From positions 1-32,309 of the IMG/VR virus record IMGVR_UViG_3300020183_000288: a DNA stretch of 32,309 nucleotides, one strand, 5' to 3'. This DNA comes from a virus. Below, in pieces: positions 20,572-27,466 of this stretch (position 1 is its first letter; every line of letters starts with the position of its first letter). Below the pieces are notes generated by a model, which was not told the origin of the DNA, made no database searches, and saw nothing but the letters and a program-made list of their open reading frames with translations. The position numbers and the translations under genes were made by a program.

Positions 20572-20573
20572 GG

Positions 20574-21311
20574 CTATTTAGTTGAGGTTTTGGGCGGGAT
20601 AAATTTGTTGGCCGTCTTTTGCAGCTTGTCAGCGATGTATTTTTGCATCGCTTGAGTTTCAGCATGAAAAGCCTTTCGCAACCCTTCCGTTGCCAGTTCT
20701 TGACCCTTTGCCCGTGCCTTTGAATCGTTCCAACGCACGCCGAGCGTGGCGTTGTTTTCGATTAGCGCAAAAGGGTTAGGCCCAGGCTTGGCCGGGGTAC
20801 ATTGGCCAAGGTTAGCTGATCGACTAACCACGTCGGCGGGTCGTTGATAAGCCTCGCCCACCAGCGACGAAAGCTTTTTAATAGACACAATCCAGCCTGA
20901 CCGCAGAAATCCAATGGAACGCAGTTTGGCGGCAATCCATTTGCGAGCAGCCTTGGCGATTGCTTTGCGGTTTTCAAACGATTGGCCAGAGCTGCGTCCT
21001 GCTTTTGACCGCGCTCCGAGGTATTTTCCAATCGCCTCGTTCTCCGCAAAATCGAATTTGCGCTTAACCTTCTTCTTTTTGGTTTTCTCAGACGTGTATT
21101 CTTTGACGCTCGCGGTTCTCAAGCCAAGATCCTCAATCGCAGAGCGTTCGGCTTTCTTTGTATTTGCCAAGGCTCCGTGAGCGATTCTTAAAGCCTTTCT
21201 GTTGAGAATCTCTGCCTCATCCCTAGAACTCAACTTTACATATTCTTTCAACGCACGATCAAACTCTCGCGTGTCAAAAGTGATGCCTGTGGGTTGATTT
21301 CCCGACGCCAT
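20574..21311 (-). CDS. gpZ/HK97-gp10-like tail connector protein
   Basis: The 245-residue protein opens GITFDTREFDRALKEYVKLS and EILNRKALRIAHGALANTKKA, the pattern of gpZ or gp10-like neck and tail-completion proteins. A basic stretch (KTKKKKVKRK, about 76-85) precedes FAENEAIGKYLGARSKAG, the start of a 34-residue segment (about 88-121) that is nearly identical to the C-terminus of the plus-strand gene at 27467. The C-terminal part (KAFHAETQAMQKYIADKL) is helical. It probably joins tail to head. A promoter-like sequence lies in the 72-base gap upstream. Confidence 0.65.
   Translation of the reverse strand: MASGNQPTGITFDTREFDRALKEYVKLSSRDEAEILNRKALRIAHGALANTKKAERSAIEDLGLRTASVKEYTSEKTKKKKVKRKFDFAENEAIGKYLGARSKAGRSSGQSFENRKAIAKAARKWIAAKLRSIGFLRSGWIVSIKKLSSLVGEAYQRPADVVSRSANLGQCTPAKPGPNPFALIENNATLGVRWNDSKARAKGQELATEGLRKAFHAETQAMQKYIADKLQKTANKFIPPKTSTK
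20950..21050 (-). repeat. 101-nt segment shared with the plus-strand cassette
   Basis: Read on the minus strand, this segment aligns without gaps with 27665-27765 on the plus strand; by eye, 96 of 101 bases match. Both copies are read in the same protein frame. Confidence 0.9.
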
Positions 21312-21321
21312 GCCCGCAAAT

Positions 21322-21356
21322 TAGCATAAGCTAGTCTAATATGCTATGCCAAAAAA
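21322..21356 (-). promoter_or_regulatory. Candidate promoter and operator before the gpZ-like gene
   Basis: On the minus strand TTGGCA (21347-21352) is followed after about 17 bases by TTATGC, close to ATG 21311. The arms TAGCATA (21322-21328) and TATGCTA (21340-21346) form a dyad with an 11-base gap over this promoter. The element ATAAGCTAG here also appears in the gap before the scaffold gene at 24221-24235. Confidence 0.35.
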
Positions 21357-21383
21357 AGCGCAAGAAACCGCCAGCTTTTGCAG

Positions 21384-22091
21384 CTAGCAAGCCTGCCCCT
21401 TGTCAAAGCGAAATCTTACAAATCTGCCGTGCCGGTACTTTCCGGCAGCGGTCAACTGCATGGCTTTAACCTCAATCCATGCGCCGATGCTGGCGGCGGC
21501 TTGGCGAATTTCCACCTCGCCAAAGCCAAAGATTCGGCCAGCGGGAATCTTGCGCCCCTTGACCATGCGCGACACGGCGACGGTCTGCGCGTCCTCGTCC
21601 ACGCTGTCAAGTATCACATCCTCGGTGATTTCGCGCTTGAACCGCAGCCAGTCGTTCGGCTGGTGATAGGTTGAGCGCAAGTCTTTGGCGACTACTCCCT
21701 CGCTCGGTTCTTTGATCGCGTCAGGCGAGGAATAATGCGGAACAATCGCTATTTCGTGCGGCAAATTAAGCGTGGCAAGCTTCGCCAGTCGAGCCGCCAA
21801 AGGTTGCCCGCTCACGTCCTCGCCGTTGAGTTCTAGCAGGTCAAAAGCGCGAAAAGTGTCGCCCACCTTCTCACAGTCAAGCACGGCAGACGTTTCAGAT
21901 TCCAAGCTGATTGGCTTGGACTGCATCGCTCGCCCGTGCCAGGTGCAACCGGAGGGAGACAAGCGAAGCACGGCTCGCTCGCCGTCAATCTTCTCTTGCC
22001 AGATAAAATTTGGGCCAAGGGCAACCGCCGCGCCAGATGCTTGCTCGTAAGCGAAACACCCGGCGAAACCTTTGGGCTCGTAACTCGTCAC
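21384..22091 (-). CDS. Minimal ATP-dependent DNA ligase
   Basis: The 235-residue protein carries the nucleotidyltransferase motifs in order: EKIDGER (motif I, Lys34 as the adenylated residue), TFRAFDLLELNG (motif III, about 79-90), SEGVVAK (motif IV, 130-136), WLRFKRE (motif V, 148-154), then a short OB-like domain ending GRFVRFRFDKGQ (motif VI). It should seal nicks in DNA using ATP, or be an RNA ligase of similar design. It is shorter than Chlorella virus ligase (298 residues). GTG 22091 has AAGG about 6 bases upstream. Finding it among head-tail connector genes instead of the early region is unusual. Confidence 0.85.
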   Translation of the reverse strand: MTSYEPKGFAGCFAYEQASGAAVALGPNFIWQEKIDGERAVLRLSPSGCTWHGRAMQSKPISLESETSAVLDCEKVGDTFRAFDLLELNGEDVSGQPLAARLAKLATLNLPHEIAIVPHYSSPDAIKEPSEGVVAKDLRSTYHQPNDWLRFKREITEDVILDSVDEDAQTVAVSRMVKGRKIPAGRIFGFGEVEIRQAAASIGAWIEVKAMQLTAAGKYRHGRFVRFRFDKGQAC

Positions 22092-22100
22092 GCCCTGACC

Positions 22101-22274
22101 TTAGCGAGAGCGGGCGGGAACTTCAAGCGGTGGAAGGGCCGGAAACAAACTAGAAGCCCAGCTTATTTTCAGCCGGGTCAACGCCAGATCCAGCGGGCGC
22201 AATTCTCGGCGATTGGCAAACCGAATTCGCGCCTTTAACGCTGCCAGTGCCGCCGCCTCGCGTGCGTAAGTCAT
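22101..22274 (-). CDS. Small 57-residue connector-region protein
   Basis: ATG 22274 overlaps the stop of the head-tail joining gene as ATGA. The product is helical and basic at first (YAREAAALAALKARIRFANR) and ends with a Pro-rich tail. It may be a small connector subunit or a chaperone. No family is recognised. Confidence 0.5.
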   Translation of the reverse strand: MTYAREAAALAALKARIRFANRRELRPLDLALTRLKISWASSLFPALPPLEVPARSR

Positions 22275-22582
22275 CGGTTCGTCGCCACGCATTTGAGTCT
22301 GGCTTCGGTGTTAATCTGGCTCAGGTCGATTTGCTCGACCCGATAGGAGCGCGAGCGATGCACCACAACGCTGCCTCGCGCTGGGGCTGGCGTGGGCAAA
22401 TCCAAAACGCGAGCCGAGATCGTCACGTCGAAGTCGTCAAGAAACCCGCCCATGTCGTTTTTGCGGCCAGACGTGCGGAAGGTTACGGAACAAGGAATGG
22501 TGGCCGCGCCAAAGGTAAACGTCTCCCCAAGCTCGGCAAAGATGTAGCTCAGGTCGGCGTTTTGTTCACTGGCCAGGCTCAT
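22271..22582 (-). CDS. Head-tail joining protein candidate (gpFII position)
   Basis: The 103-residue protein is mostly beta: GETFTFGAATIPCSVTFRTSG, DVTISARVLDLPTPAPARGS and SYRVEQIDLSQINTEARLKC. Size, fold pattern and order (capsid, FI-like, this gene) match lambda gpFII-type joining proteins. Its ATG lies inside the end of the AT-hook gene (17-base overlap). Confidence 0.55.
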   Translation of the reverse strand: MSLASEQNADLSYIFAELGETFTFGAATIPCSVTFRTSGRKNDMGGFLDDFDVTISARVLDLPTPAPARGSVVVHRSRSYRVEQIDLSQINTEARLKCVATNR

Positions 22583-22832
22583 TTAATTTTGGTCTGCCCC
22601 GACGTTTGGGAGCAGTTACCGACGGCGCGTCTCCCACCACCGTTACCCGGCGTCGCCACGGCAGCGGCGCACGAAGCATCATGATCTCAACCTCGCCCGA
22701 TAAACCGTTAGCGGCGAGGGCAGCGTCGTCGTGGAAAATCGCGTCTGCCGTTGGCGTTTGTTTCTTGTCGCCTAAAAAAAGGACGGCCAGCTTGCCGCTG
22801 CCGTCCCGTGCTATAGTTGCTGCAATTTTCAT
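22566..22832 (-). CDS. Small head protein with C-terminal AT-hook (gpFI position)
   Basis: The 88-residue protein has a beta-like core (MKIAATIARDGSGKLAVLFLG, then VEIMMLRAPLPWRRRVTVVG) and ends with KRRGRPK, a classical AT-hook core that binds the minor groove of A/T-rich DNA. It sits between the capsid and FII-like genes, the place of lambda FI, which helps DNA packaging. ATG 22832 is preferred over a TTG 12 codons upstream. Confidence 0.55.
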   Translation of the reverse strand: MKIAATIARDGSGKLAVLFLGDKKQTPTADAIFHDDAALAANGLSGEVEIMMLRAPLPWRRRVTVVGDAPSVTAPKRRGRPKLNEPGQ

Positions 22833-22880
22833 TCGGATGGTGTCGTTACGTTGCCCATCCCGGCCCAATGTCAGGCAGGG

Positions 22881-23768
22881 TTATTCAGAAACGATGCGCT
22901 TGATGTTGCCAGCGACGCCCACGGCCACGCCGTAGATGATGCCGACTTCCATGCGGTACTTGCGGTCATCCGCAGAATACCAGCGGCGGAACTGAAGCGA
23001 AAAACCAGACTCGGGATCGGTCACGGTCTCGATTTCGCCGGGGTAATTGGCAGGCGCGGCGGGCAAGCGGGTCGCAACCAGCAGACCTTGGTTAGTGCCG
23101 CACATACCGACGAGGTTTTCGGAGTTGCCGGGAATGTCCGTGTACTCGAAAACCGACAAGCCATGCACGCGAGGAATGCGGTTTTCCAAAATCACCGAGG
23201 GGCTACCGTAAGCGTAGGCTTGCTGCACCGAGGCGTCCTTGGCGAGGTTGGCGTAGTACGATGGGTTGATAAGCAAAAACCGGCCATCTTGAGGCACGTT
23301 GCCAGAGGTCAGCGTGGCGGCGAGGTCGGCGCAGTCATCGGCGTCAAACGTGCCAGCCGCGCCAGTGAAGCCTGCCGCGCCAAAGTTGGCGTTGGTCACT
23401 AGAGCTAGTGCGCTGTCAATGATCGCGTTGGCGATGCCGTTGACGGCGGGCTTGATGAAGACCTCGTTGAGGTTGACGCTGCTTTTGCTCCACTCGCTGT
23501 CGCTAAAAGCGATGCGCGTGCCTTTGTACAGACTCAAAGAAATCGTGCGCGAAGTGGTCGTCGCGTCCTGGTCTGCCGCCGCTGCCGTGAAATCCTGCGC
23601 GGTGGTCGCGGTGGCAACGCGAGTCGTTACGCTCTCACCCTGCGTGGCAACGTCAGAGGAAAAGTCGGTTGCCATCACGCTTCGCAGAAGCGGAAGCTTG
23701 GGCAGCAGGACGTCGAGGGACTGAGCCGCGACAGCAGCTAGGTTGATACCGTTGAGTGAATTTGGCAT
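22881..23768 (-). CDS. Major capsid protein (HK97 fold)
   Basis: The 295-residue protein opens MPNSLNGINLAAVAAQSLD and has a long Ala/Thr-rich segment (VTTRVATATTAQDF), then a probable P-domain (DDCADLAATLTSGNVPQDGRF), LLINPSYYANLAKD and a C-terminal strand (YRMEVGIIYGVAVGVAGNIKRI). The INPSYYANL pattern and final GVAVG-like strand are seen in HK97-fold coat proteins. Size and position after protease and scaffold agree. The leader aaaaacaaaaaccaactgacct is A/CA-rich, without a Shine-Dalgarno site, for what should be the most abundant product. Confidence 0.8.
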   Translation of the reverse strand: MPNSLNGINLAAVAAQSLDVLLPKLPLLRSVMATDFSSDVATQGESVTTRVATATTAQDFTAAAADQDATTTSRTISLSLYKGTRIAFSDSEWSKSSVNLNEVFIKPAVNGIANAIIDSALALVTNANFGAAGFTGAAGTFDADDCADLAATLTSGNVPQDGRFLLINPSYYANLAKDASVQQAYAYGSPSVILENRIPRVHGLSVFEYTDIPGNSENLVGMCGTNQGLLVATRLPAAPANYPGEIETVTDPESGFSLQFRRWYSADDRKYRMEVGIIYGVAVGVAGNIKRIVSE

Positions 23769-23789
23769 AGGTCAGTTGGTTTTTGTTTT

Positions 23790-24200
23790 TTACACTGCGA
23801 AGTGTTTGCGATGTTTCAGAAAGATGGCCCGTTTTCCGGCAGCGTCGGCTTTCGCATAAGCGGCCAGAATGTCGGCTTGGTTAGATTCGGTGGCCGTGGC
23901 AACCTGCAACGGCTTGGCAAGGCCGACGGAAGCGACTTGCTGCACGGCCAATGCCGCTGCGCGGGTTTCGACCTCGGCCTTAAAATCGCGGGCGGCGGTC
24001 TGTGCCTCGGCCAGTTTGGTCGCCAACTCGTTCCGCTCCTGCATGAGTGCGGCCTTTTCAGCGGCCAGCGCGACCATCTCGCCTTGCAGGTCGGCCAAGG
24101 CTTTCGTGCCTTCGGTAATGGCTTGCGAGCGTTCGCCCGCCTCGGCGAAAGCCTTTTCCAAACTAGCCTTGAGGCTGGCAATTTCTTGTAAAGCTGTCAT
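23790..24200 (-). CDS. Probable scaffold protein (coiled coil)
   Basis: The 136-residue protein is one long coiled coil over about residues 5-90 (SLKASLEKAFAEAGERSQAI, then EKAALMQERNELATKLAEAQ), followed by ADILAAYAKADAAGKRAIFL and KHRKHFAV. It lies between the protease and the capsid gene where scaffolds are found, and the charged C-terminus could hold the coat-binding helix. Probably removed by the S49 protease. Confidence 0.65.
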   Translation of the reverse strand: MTALQEIASLKASLEKAFAEAGERSQAITEGTKALADLQGEMVALAAEKAALMQERNELATKLAEAQTAARDFKAEVETRAAALAVQQVASVGLAKPLQVATATESNQADILAAYAKADAAGKRAIFLKHRKHFAV

Positions 24201-24240
24201 AAGTTACGCTAAGACATACTATAAGCCTAGCTTATGTCAA
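24201..24240 (-). promoter_or_regulatory. Gap before scaffold gene with TTGACA and a palindrome
   Basis: TTGACA lies on the minus strand at 24235-24240, overlapping the protease stop. It is followed by a palindrome, ATAAGC CTA GCTTAT on the plus strand (24221-24235), and an A/T-rich leader. No well-spaced -10 is clear. The core ATAAGCTAG is shared with the gap at 21322-21346. Confidence 0.3.
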
Positions 24241-25056
24241 GTCTGCAAGCATTATTTTTTTTGCCCCTGCCAAATCGACCACCACGGCATCACTTAGCTT
24301 GGCAAACGCTGACTCATACCCAAGGAAAGTCTGGCCTTGCATAGCGTCCTCAGACACGCCAGGGCGGTTGCTCATCACGTGCGACTTAAAAATTGCCGCC
24401 AGACTGTCAACCCGCTGCTGGATGTTGCTGGCTTGCTCGTCGCTAAGTGCGGTTCCGGGGACACCCGCGCCTTTGTATTTTCCAGATCGGAAAACGCGCA
24501 CGGCTAAACCCATCATTGAAGCCATCGCGCTTTGGTCAGTGTGCGCGACATAAACTCCAATGCTGCCGACCTCGGCAGAGATTGTTGCGAAAATGGCTCG
24601 CGTTGGTGCGGCTAACCAGTAAGCAGCGGAACAGCACAGGCCAGCCGTGTAAGAGTAGATCGGTTTTTTTTGCGCGGCTTCGGCGATGTAGCTGCCAAGC
24701 TCAGGTGTCCCGGTCACAAAACCTCCTGGGCTGTCAAAATTAAGCAGCACAGCCCGCACTTTGGGATCGGCTAAAGCCGTCTCGATCTGCTCGCGGATTT
24801 TGCCGGTGTCGACAAAGCCAAACGCCGACGCAATCGCAGGGAGGCCGGTTGAGATTGTGCCTTTGATCGGCACAGTTGCGATGCCGTCCTCGCCCACGGT
24901 CATTTGCGGCAAGCAGTCGCCGTAGATGTCGCAATCCTCGTCGTCGTCGTTGGTGAAAGAGTGCGGCAAGCTTGCTTCAGAAACCTCGGCCACTTGAGCG
25001 GCCCAGCGTTTTGGGTCAATCAGCAAAACATCTTGCGAGGCGAGGGCAGCTTTCAT
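24232..25056 (-). CDS. S49-family prohead protease (gpC-like)
   Basis: The 274-residue protein has ATVPIKGTISTG (about 60-71), VRAVLLNFDSPGGFVTGTPEL (the conserved DSPGG oxyanion region), LCCSAAYWLA with the nucleophile Ser, and FRSGKYKGAG with the general-base Lys, all typical of SppA/S49 peptidases such as the N-terminal part of lambda gpC. It should mature the prohead by cutting scaffold. An acidic N-terminal insert (NDDDEDCDIYGDC) is unusual. ATGA overlap couples it to the portal gene. No scaffold fusion is present, as the scaffold is a separate gene. Confidence 0.9.
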   Translation of the reverse strand: MKAALASQDVLLIDPKRWAAQVAEVSEASLPHSFTNDDDEDCDIYGDCLPQMTVGEDGIATVPIKGTISTGLPAIASAFGFVDTGKIREQIETALADPKVRAVLLNFDSPGGFVTGTPELGSYIAEAAQKKPIYSYTAGLCCSAAYWLAAPTRAIFATISAEVGSIGVYVAHTDQSAMASMMGLAVRVFRSGKYKGAGVPGTALSDEQASNIQQRVDSLAAIFKSHVMSNRPGVSEDAMQGQTFLGYESAFAKLSDAVVVDLAGAKKIMLADLT

Positions 25057-26534
25057 TCGGATGGTTCGGGTTCAGTTATGGTTGACGGCGGGTTCGGGCT
25101 GCGTTGTTGCAAGAGCGACAGCGCGGCCTCGATGGTGACGCCGTGCCGAGCGGCGAGAGCTTTTGAGCGTGTGAGCAGGTCGTCGGCCTCGGCCTCCTGC
25201 TGGTCGCGCTCTTCCTCCCACCATTTGCCACGACGGGCGGCAATGTCTTTCAATGTGGTAAAGCCGAGCTTGTATTCCTCGCGGTCAACTTGGCTGGAAT
25301 AGCCCTTGTCAGCGGTCATCTGTTCGGGCGTTTGGTGGGAGATTTTCCACCAGTCGGGATTCTCTGGCAGTTCGCCCTCCTTAATAGCCTTGGCAATCCG
25401 CCACGCATCAATGCGCCTCGCCATGTATTGAGCAACGCACTGATATTCCGCGATGGTGCGTTGCGCGATTTCCATGACCATGCGTAGTGACGCCCCGCCA
25501 ATTTTGGTTGCGTCGTAGCACAGCTCGTAAGGAAAGTTGATTGCAGCAAATCCGTCGCGGGTGATTCGCTCCCAGAATTCCTGCGTGTTCTGCGATGGCC
25601 GCGAGCTTTCAGGGAACTCAATTTTGCTGCCGCTGTTGGCTCGGAAGATTCGCATCGTCGCGCCGTCGGTGCGTTCCTCGTAAACCGAGCCGCCGTTGGC
25701 TCCGCTGCCGCTGGTAACTTCGTCCGCATCTAAATCCAAGCTGCCTTCCTCGGTGTGTTCGACTACGGCAAAGCTGGCTTCCTTCTTCAGCGCGAGCCGC
25801 AGAAACTCAAATGCTTGCTTGCGGTCTTGCCAGTCGCGGATTCCCGCCGCGATTTGCGAAGTGCCACGGGTTTGATCGGCAAAGTCTGGCCGATAATAGA
25901 CTGCCAAATCTGCGGTGGACACGTCGCGGGGCTGGCTGGCTCCGTCGTAAATCCGCCAGCCGATGACCCGGCCAAACGGGTTGAGAATGGCTCCATTGAC
26001 TAGGAGGTTTCCGGCAAATGCCCCGTCTAACACTTCGCTGGCTTCGCCAACCGAGCCGATGCGATGCGCGGGGATTAGTTGGATCTGCGGATATTCGGAC
26101 GACTCGCTGTGCGTAAGTAAAACGCCTACGTCGCCGTCGCGGATAATGCTGATGATGCCAACGCGCAGGACGTTTCGCCAGTCGTACATTCCACCCGACA
26201 CGGTGCAGACCTTGTGCCACTCGTAGAGTAAACTCTCGGCTCGCTCGCCCCAATCGCCCTGTGGCCGTCCATAATATTGGGGAATAAACGCGTCGCCAAT
26301 GGCCGTCGCTGCAATGGTGATGATGGCGTTTTGCAGCGGCGCGACGTTCGCGTAGAGATACCGGCCCAGGCTCATCAACTCCCGGTGGCCACTGCCAGCG
26401 ATGGAGTTGTAATCAGCAGCAGCATTCCACACGCGAGGCGTGCGCGAATCCCAACGAGCCGAATCGTACAGCGTGTTGCCACGGGCAGCGGGTCGTCCGT
26501 AAGCGTCCAGAATGCGAAAGGGTTTTGCAGCCAT
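25053..26534 (-). CDS. Portal protein (lambda gpB type)
   Basis: The 493-residue protein begins MAAKPFRILDAYGRPAARG and has YANVAPLQNAIITIAATAIG, RIYDGASQPRD, IRDWQDRKQAFEFLRLAL, then INFPYELCYDATKIGGASLRM, a hallmark region of lambda-like portals. The C-terminus is acidic and disordered. Twelve copies form the packaging and ejection gate. ATG 26534 lies one base after the gpW-like stop and is preferred to an upstream ATG at 26612. Confidence 0.9.
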   Translation of the reverse strand: MAAKPFRILDAYGRPAARGNTLYDSARWDSRTPRVWNAAADYNSIAGSGHRELMSLGRYLYANVAPLQNAIITIAATAIGDAFIPQYYGRPQGDWGERAESLLYEWHKVCTVSGGMYDWRNVLRVGIISIIRDGDVGVLLTHSESSEYPQIQLIPAHRIGSVGEASEVLDGAFAGNLLVNGAILNPFGRVIGWRIYDGASQPRDVSTADLAVYYRPDFADQTRGTSQIAAGIRDWQDRKQAFEFLRLALKKEASFAVVEHTEEGSLDLDADEVTSGSGANGGSVYEERTDGATMRIFRANSGSKIEFPESSRPSQNTQEFWERITRDGFAAINFPYELCYDATKIGGASLRMVMEIAQRTIAEYQCVAQYMARRIDAWRIAKAIKEGELPENPDWWKISHQTPEQMTADKGYSSQVDREEYKLGFTTLKDIAARRGKWWEEERDQQEAEADDLLTRSKALAARHGVTIEAALSLLQQRSPNPPSTITEPEPSE

Positions 26535-26535
26535 G

Positions 26536-26784
26536 TCAGCGCGAGTTGAAATTGCAAACGGCGCGGGTGACGTGTGCGCCGTAGGTGTCGGGATCAATTT
26601 TTCGCAGGGCATACCGGCACTCCTCCAAAACCTCTTTTACTGGCATGGCAAATTGCTTGCCCGTCGCGGTGTTGCCGCTGCTCCAGGTCATCAAGGTCTT
26701 GCCTTCCGTCACCAAAGCTCGCGCCTGAGTGCGGATTTCCAAAACCTGCGCTGCCGTAAAGTCGGCAAAAATTCCAGAGGCCAC
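26536..26784 (-). CDS. gpW-like head-tail joining protein candidate
   Basis: The 82-residue protein (GTG start 26784) has helix TAAQVLEIRTQARALVTEG, a hairpin region (TLMTWSSGNTATGKQFAMP) and helix VKEVLEECRYALRKI. This helix-hairpin-helix design, small size and position before the portal match lambda gpW, which joins head to tail. A promoter-like TTGCAA with TATGGT 17 bases later lies just upstream of the start and implies a very short leader. In lambda, W directly follows the large terminase; here the plus-strand cassette separates them. Confidence 0.6.
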   Translation of the reverse strand: MASGIFADFTAAQVLEIRTQARALVTEGKTLMTWSSGNTATGKQFAMPVKEVLEECRYALRKIDPDTYGAHVTRAVCNFNSR

Positions 26785-26794
26785 GGGTTGACCA

Positions 26795-26817
26795 TATATT
26801 AGCCGAACTTATTTTGC
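26795..26817 (-). promoter_or_regulatory. Candidate promoter restarting the late operon
   Basis: On the minus strand, TTGCAA (about 26812-26817) is followed, 17 bases later, by TATGGT (about 26789-26794), 4 bases before GTG 26784. This could supply transcription of the structural genes past the opposing cassette. The -10 match is moderate. Confidence 0.35.
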
Positions 26818-26868
26818 AAGCCCTTTGGATTAGCTGCGCTTTAATCGTAAAAAAAGGCGATTTACCTG

Positions 26869-26896
26869 TTGCAACGCAAGCGGCTTGCGCTATTGT
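26869..26896 (+). promoter_or_regulatory. Cassette promoter with operator between -35 and -10
   Basis: TTGCAA (26869-26874) and TATTGT (26891-26896) are 16 bases apart. The spacer holds a perfect inverted repeat CGCAAGC-G-GCTTGCG (26875-26889). The first cassette ATG lies 6 bases after the -10, so its message would be leaderless or almost so. A repressor bound to the repeat would block the promoter. Confidence 0.45.
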
Positions 26897-26902
26897 TTAG
26901 CC

Positions 26903-27109
26903 ATGAAAACGAACAACGCAACGCTGGATTCACTGATTAACTGGGTTCGCTACGAAATGGCGAACGAAACGCCCCGCACGGAAATCGTCAAGATGGTGGC
27001 TGAAAGCCTCAAGAAATCCATCGGCGAGAAAATGCCGGAAGATATGTCAATTCGGCTCGCCGAATACGGCATCACCCAAGCGGAAAAAGAAATCTGCCAA
27101 CTCCAATGA
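26903..27109 (+). CDS. Cassette gene 1: 68-residue hypothetical protein
   Basis: The protein starts MKTNNATLDSLINWVRYEMA and continues with helices (REIVKMVAESLKKSIG-like and RLAEYGITQAEKEIC). It is the first gene of a plus-strand run opposite to the late genes. It has no Shine-Dalgarno site and probably a very short leader. Its stop overlaps the next start as ATGA. No family is recognised; a small helical regulator or host-interaction protein is possible. Confidence 0.6.
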   Translation: MKTNNATLDSLINWVRYEMANETPRTEIVKMVAESLKKSIGEKMPEDMSIRLAEYGITQAEKEICQLQ

Positions 27110-27432
27110 GTGACACTGCGAAGCAATACCTCGCCGCAATCGAGCGGCGGGGCAGATGCCCGCAAAAACAACAAACCAAAAACATGAACACACACACACA
27201 CACACCCGGCCCTTTGCGCAAAATCACCCAGCAGGATGCGGAACTCATAGCCATTGCTTCCCGGCTTCGCCAGTTTTCGTGTGGTAAGTACGACACTAAA
27301 ACTGGCTTCTCCGAGGTCATCTACCACACAATGAATGGCGATTTGCTCGTCGTCATCGAGAAGTTCGGGGCTGAACCTCGGGTATCGTTGGCTCTTGCAG
27401 CCCTTGCCAAGGCGAAAGGAGGCGCGAAGTGA
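27106..27432 (+). CDS. Cassette gene 2: HTHTPGP-containing small protein
   Basis: The full frame is 108 residues. Its first 26 residues (SDTAKQYLAAIERRG) resemble the start of cassette gene 5 (VKQYLAFIGARGG). An internal ATG at 27184 begins MNTHTHTPGPLRK after the leader aaaacaacaaaccaaaaac; phage small proteins often begin HTPGPW, and the same cgcaaaaacaa leader precedes gene 3, so this may be the true start. A CA dinucleotide run lies at 27187-27205. The C-terminus AKAKGGAK is encoded by the shared coupling junction with AAAGGAGG. Confidence 0.6.
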   Translation: MSDTAKQYLAAIERRGRCPQKQQTKNMNTHTHTPGPLRKITQQDAELIAIASRLRQFSCGKYDTKTGFSEVIYHTMNGDLLVVIEKFGAEPRVSLALAALAKAKGGAK

Positions 27433-27433
27433 A
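27391..27433 (+). repeat. Shared coupling junction, copy 1
   Basis: CTTGCAGCCCTTGCCAAGG, then cgaaaggaggcgcgaagtgaa, encodes the LAALAKAKGGAK end and holds AAAGGAGG just before an overlapping GTGA. Copy 4 (28201-28240) differs at three of 40 bases. Here the GTG opens only a nine-codon frame before the stop at 27454. Confidence 0.8.
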
Positions 27434-27466
27434 CCCGCAAAAACAAGAACTACACTAAAACAAAAA

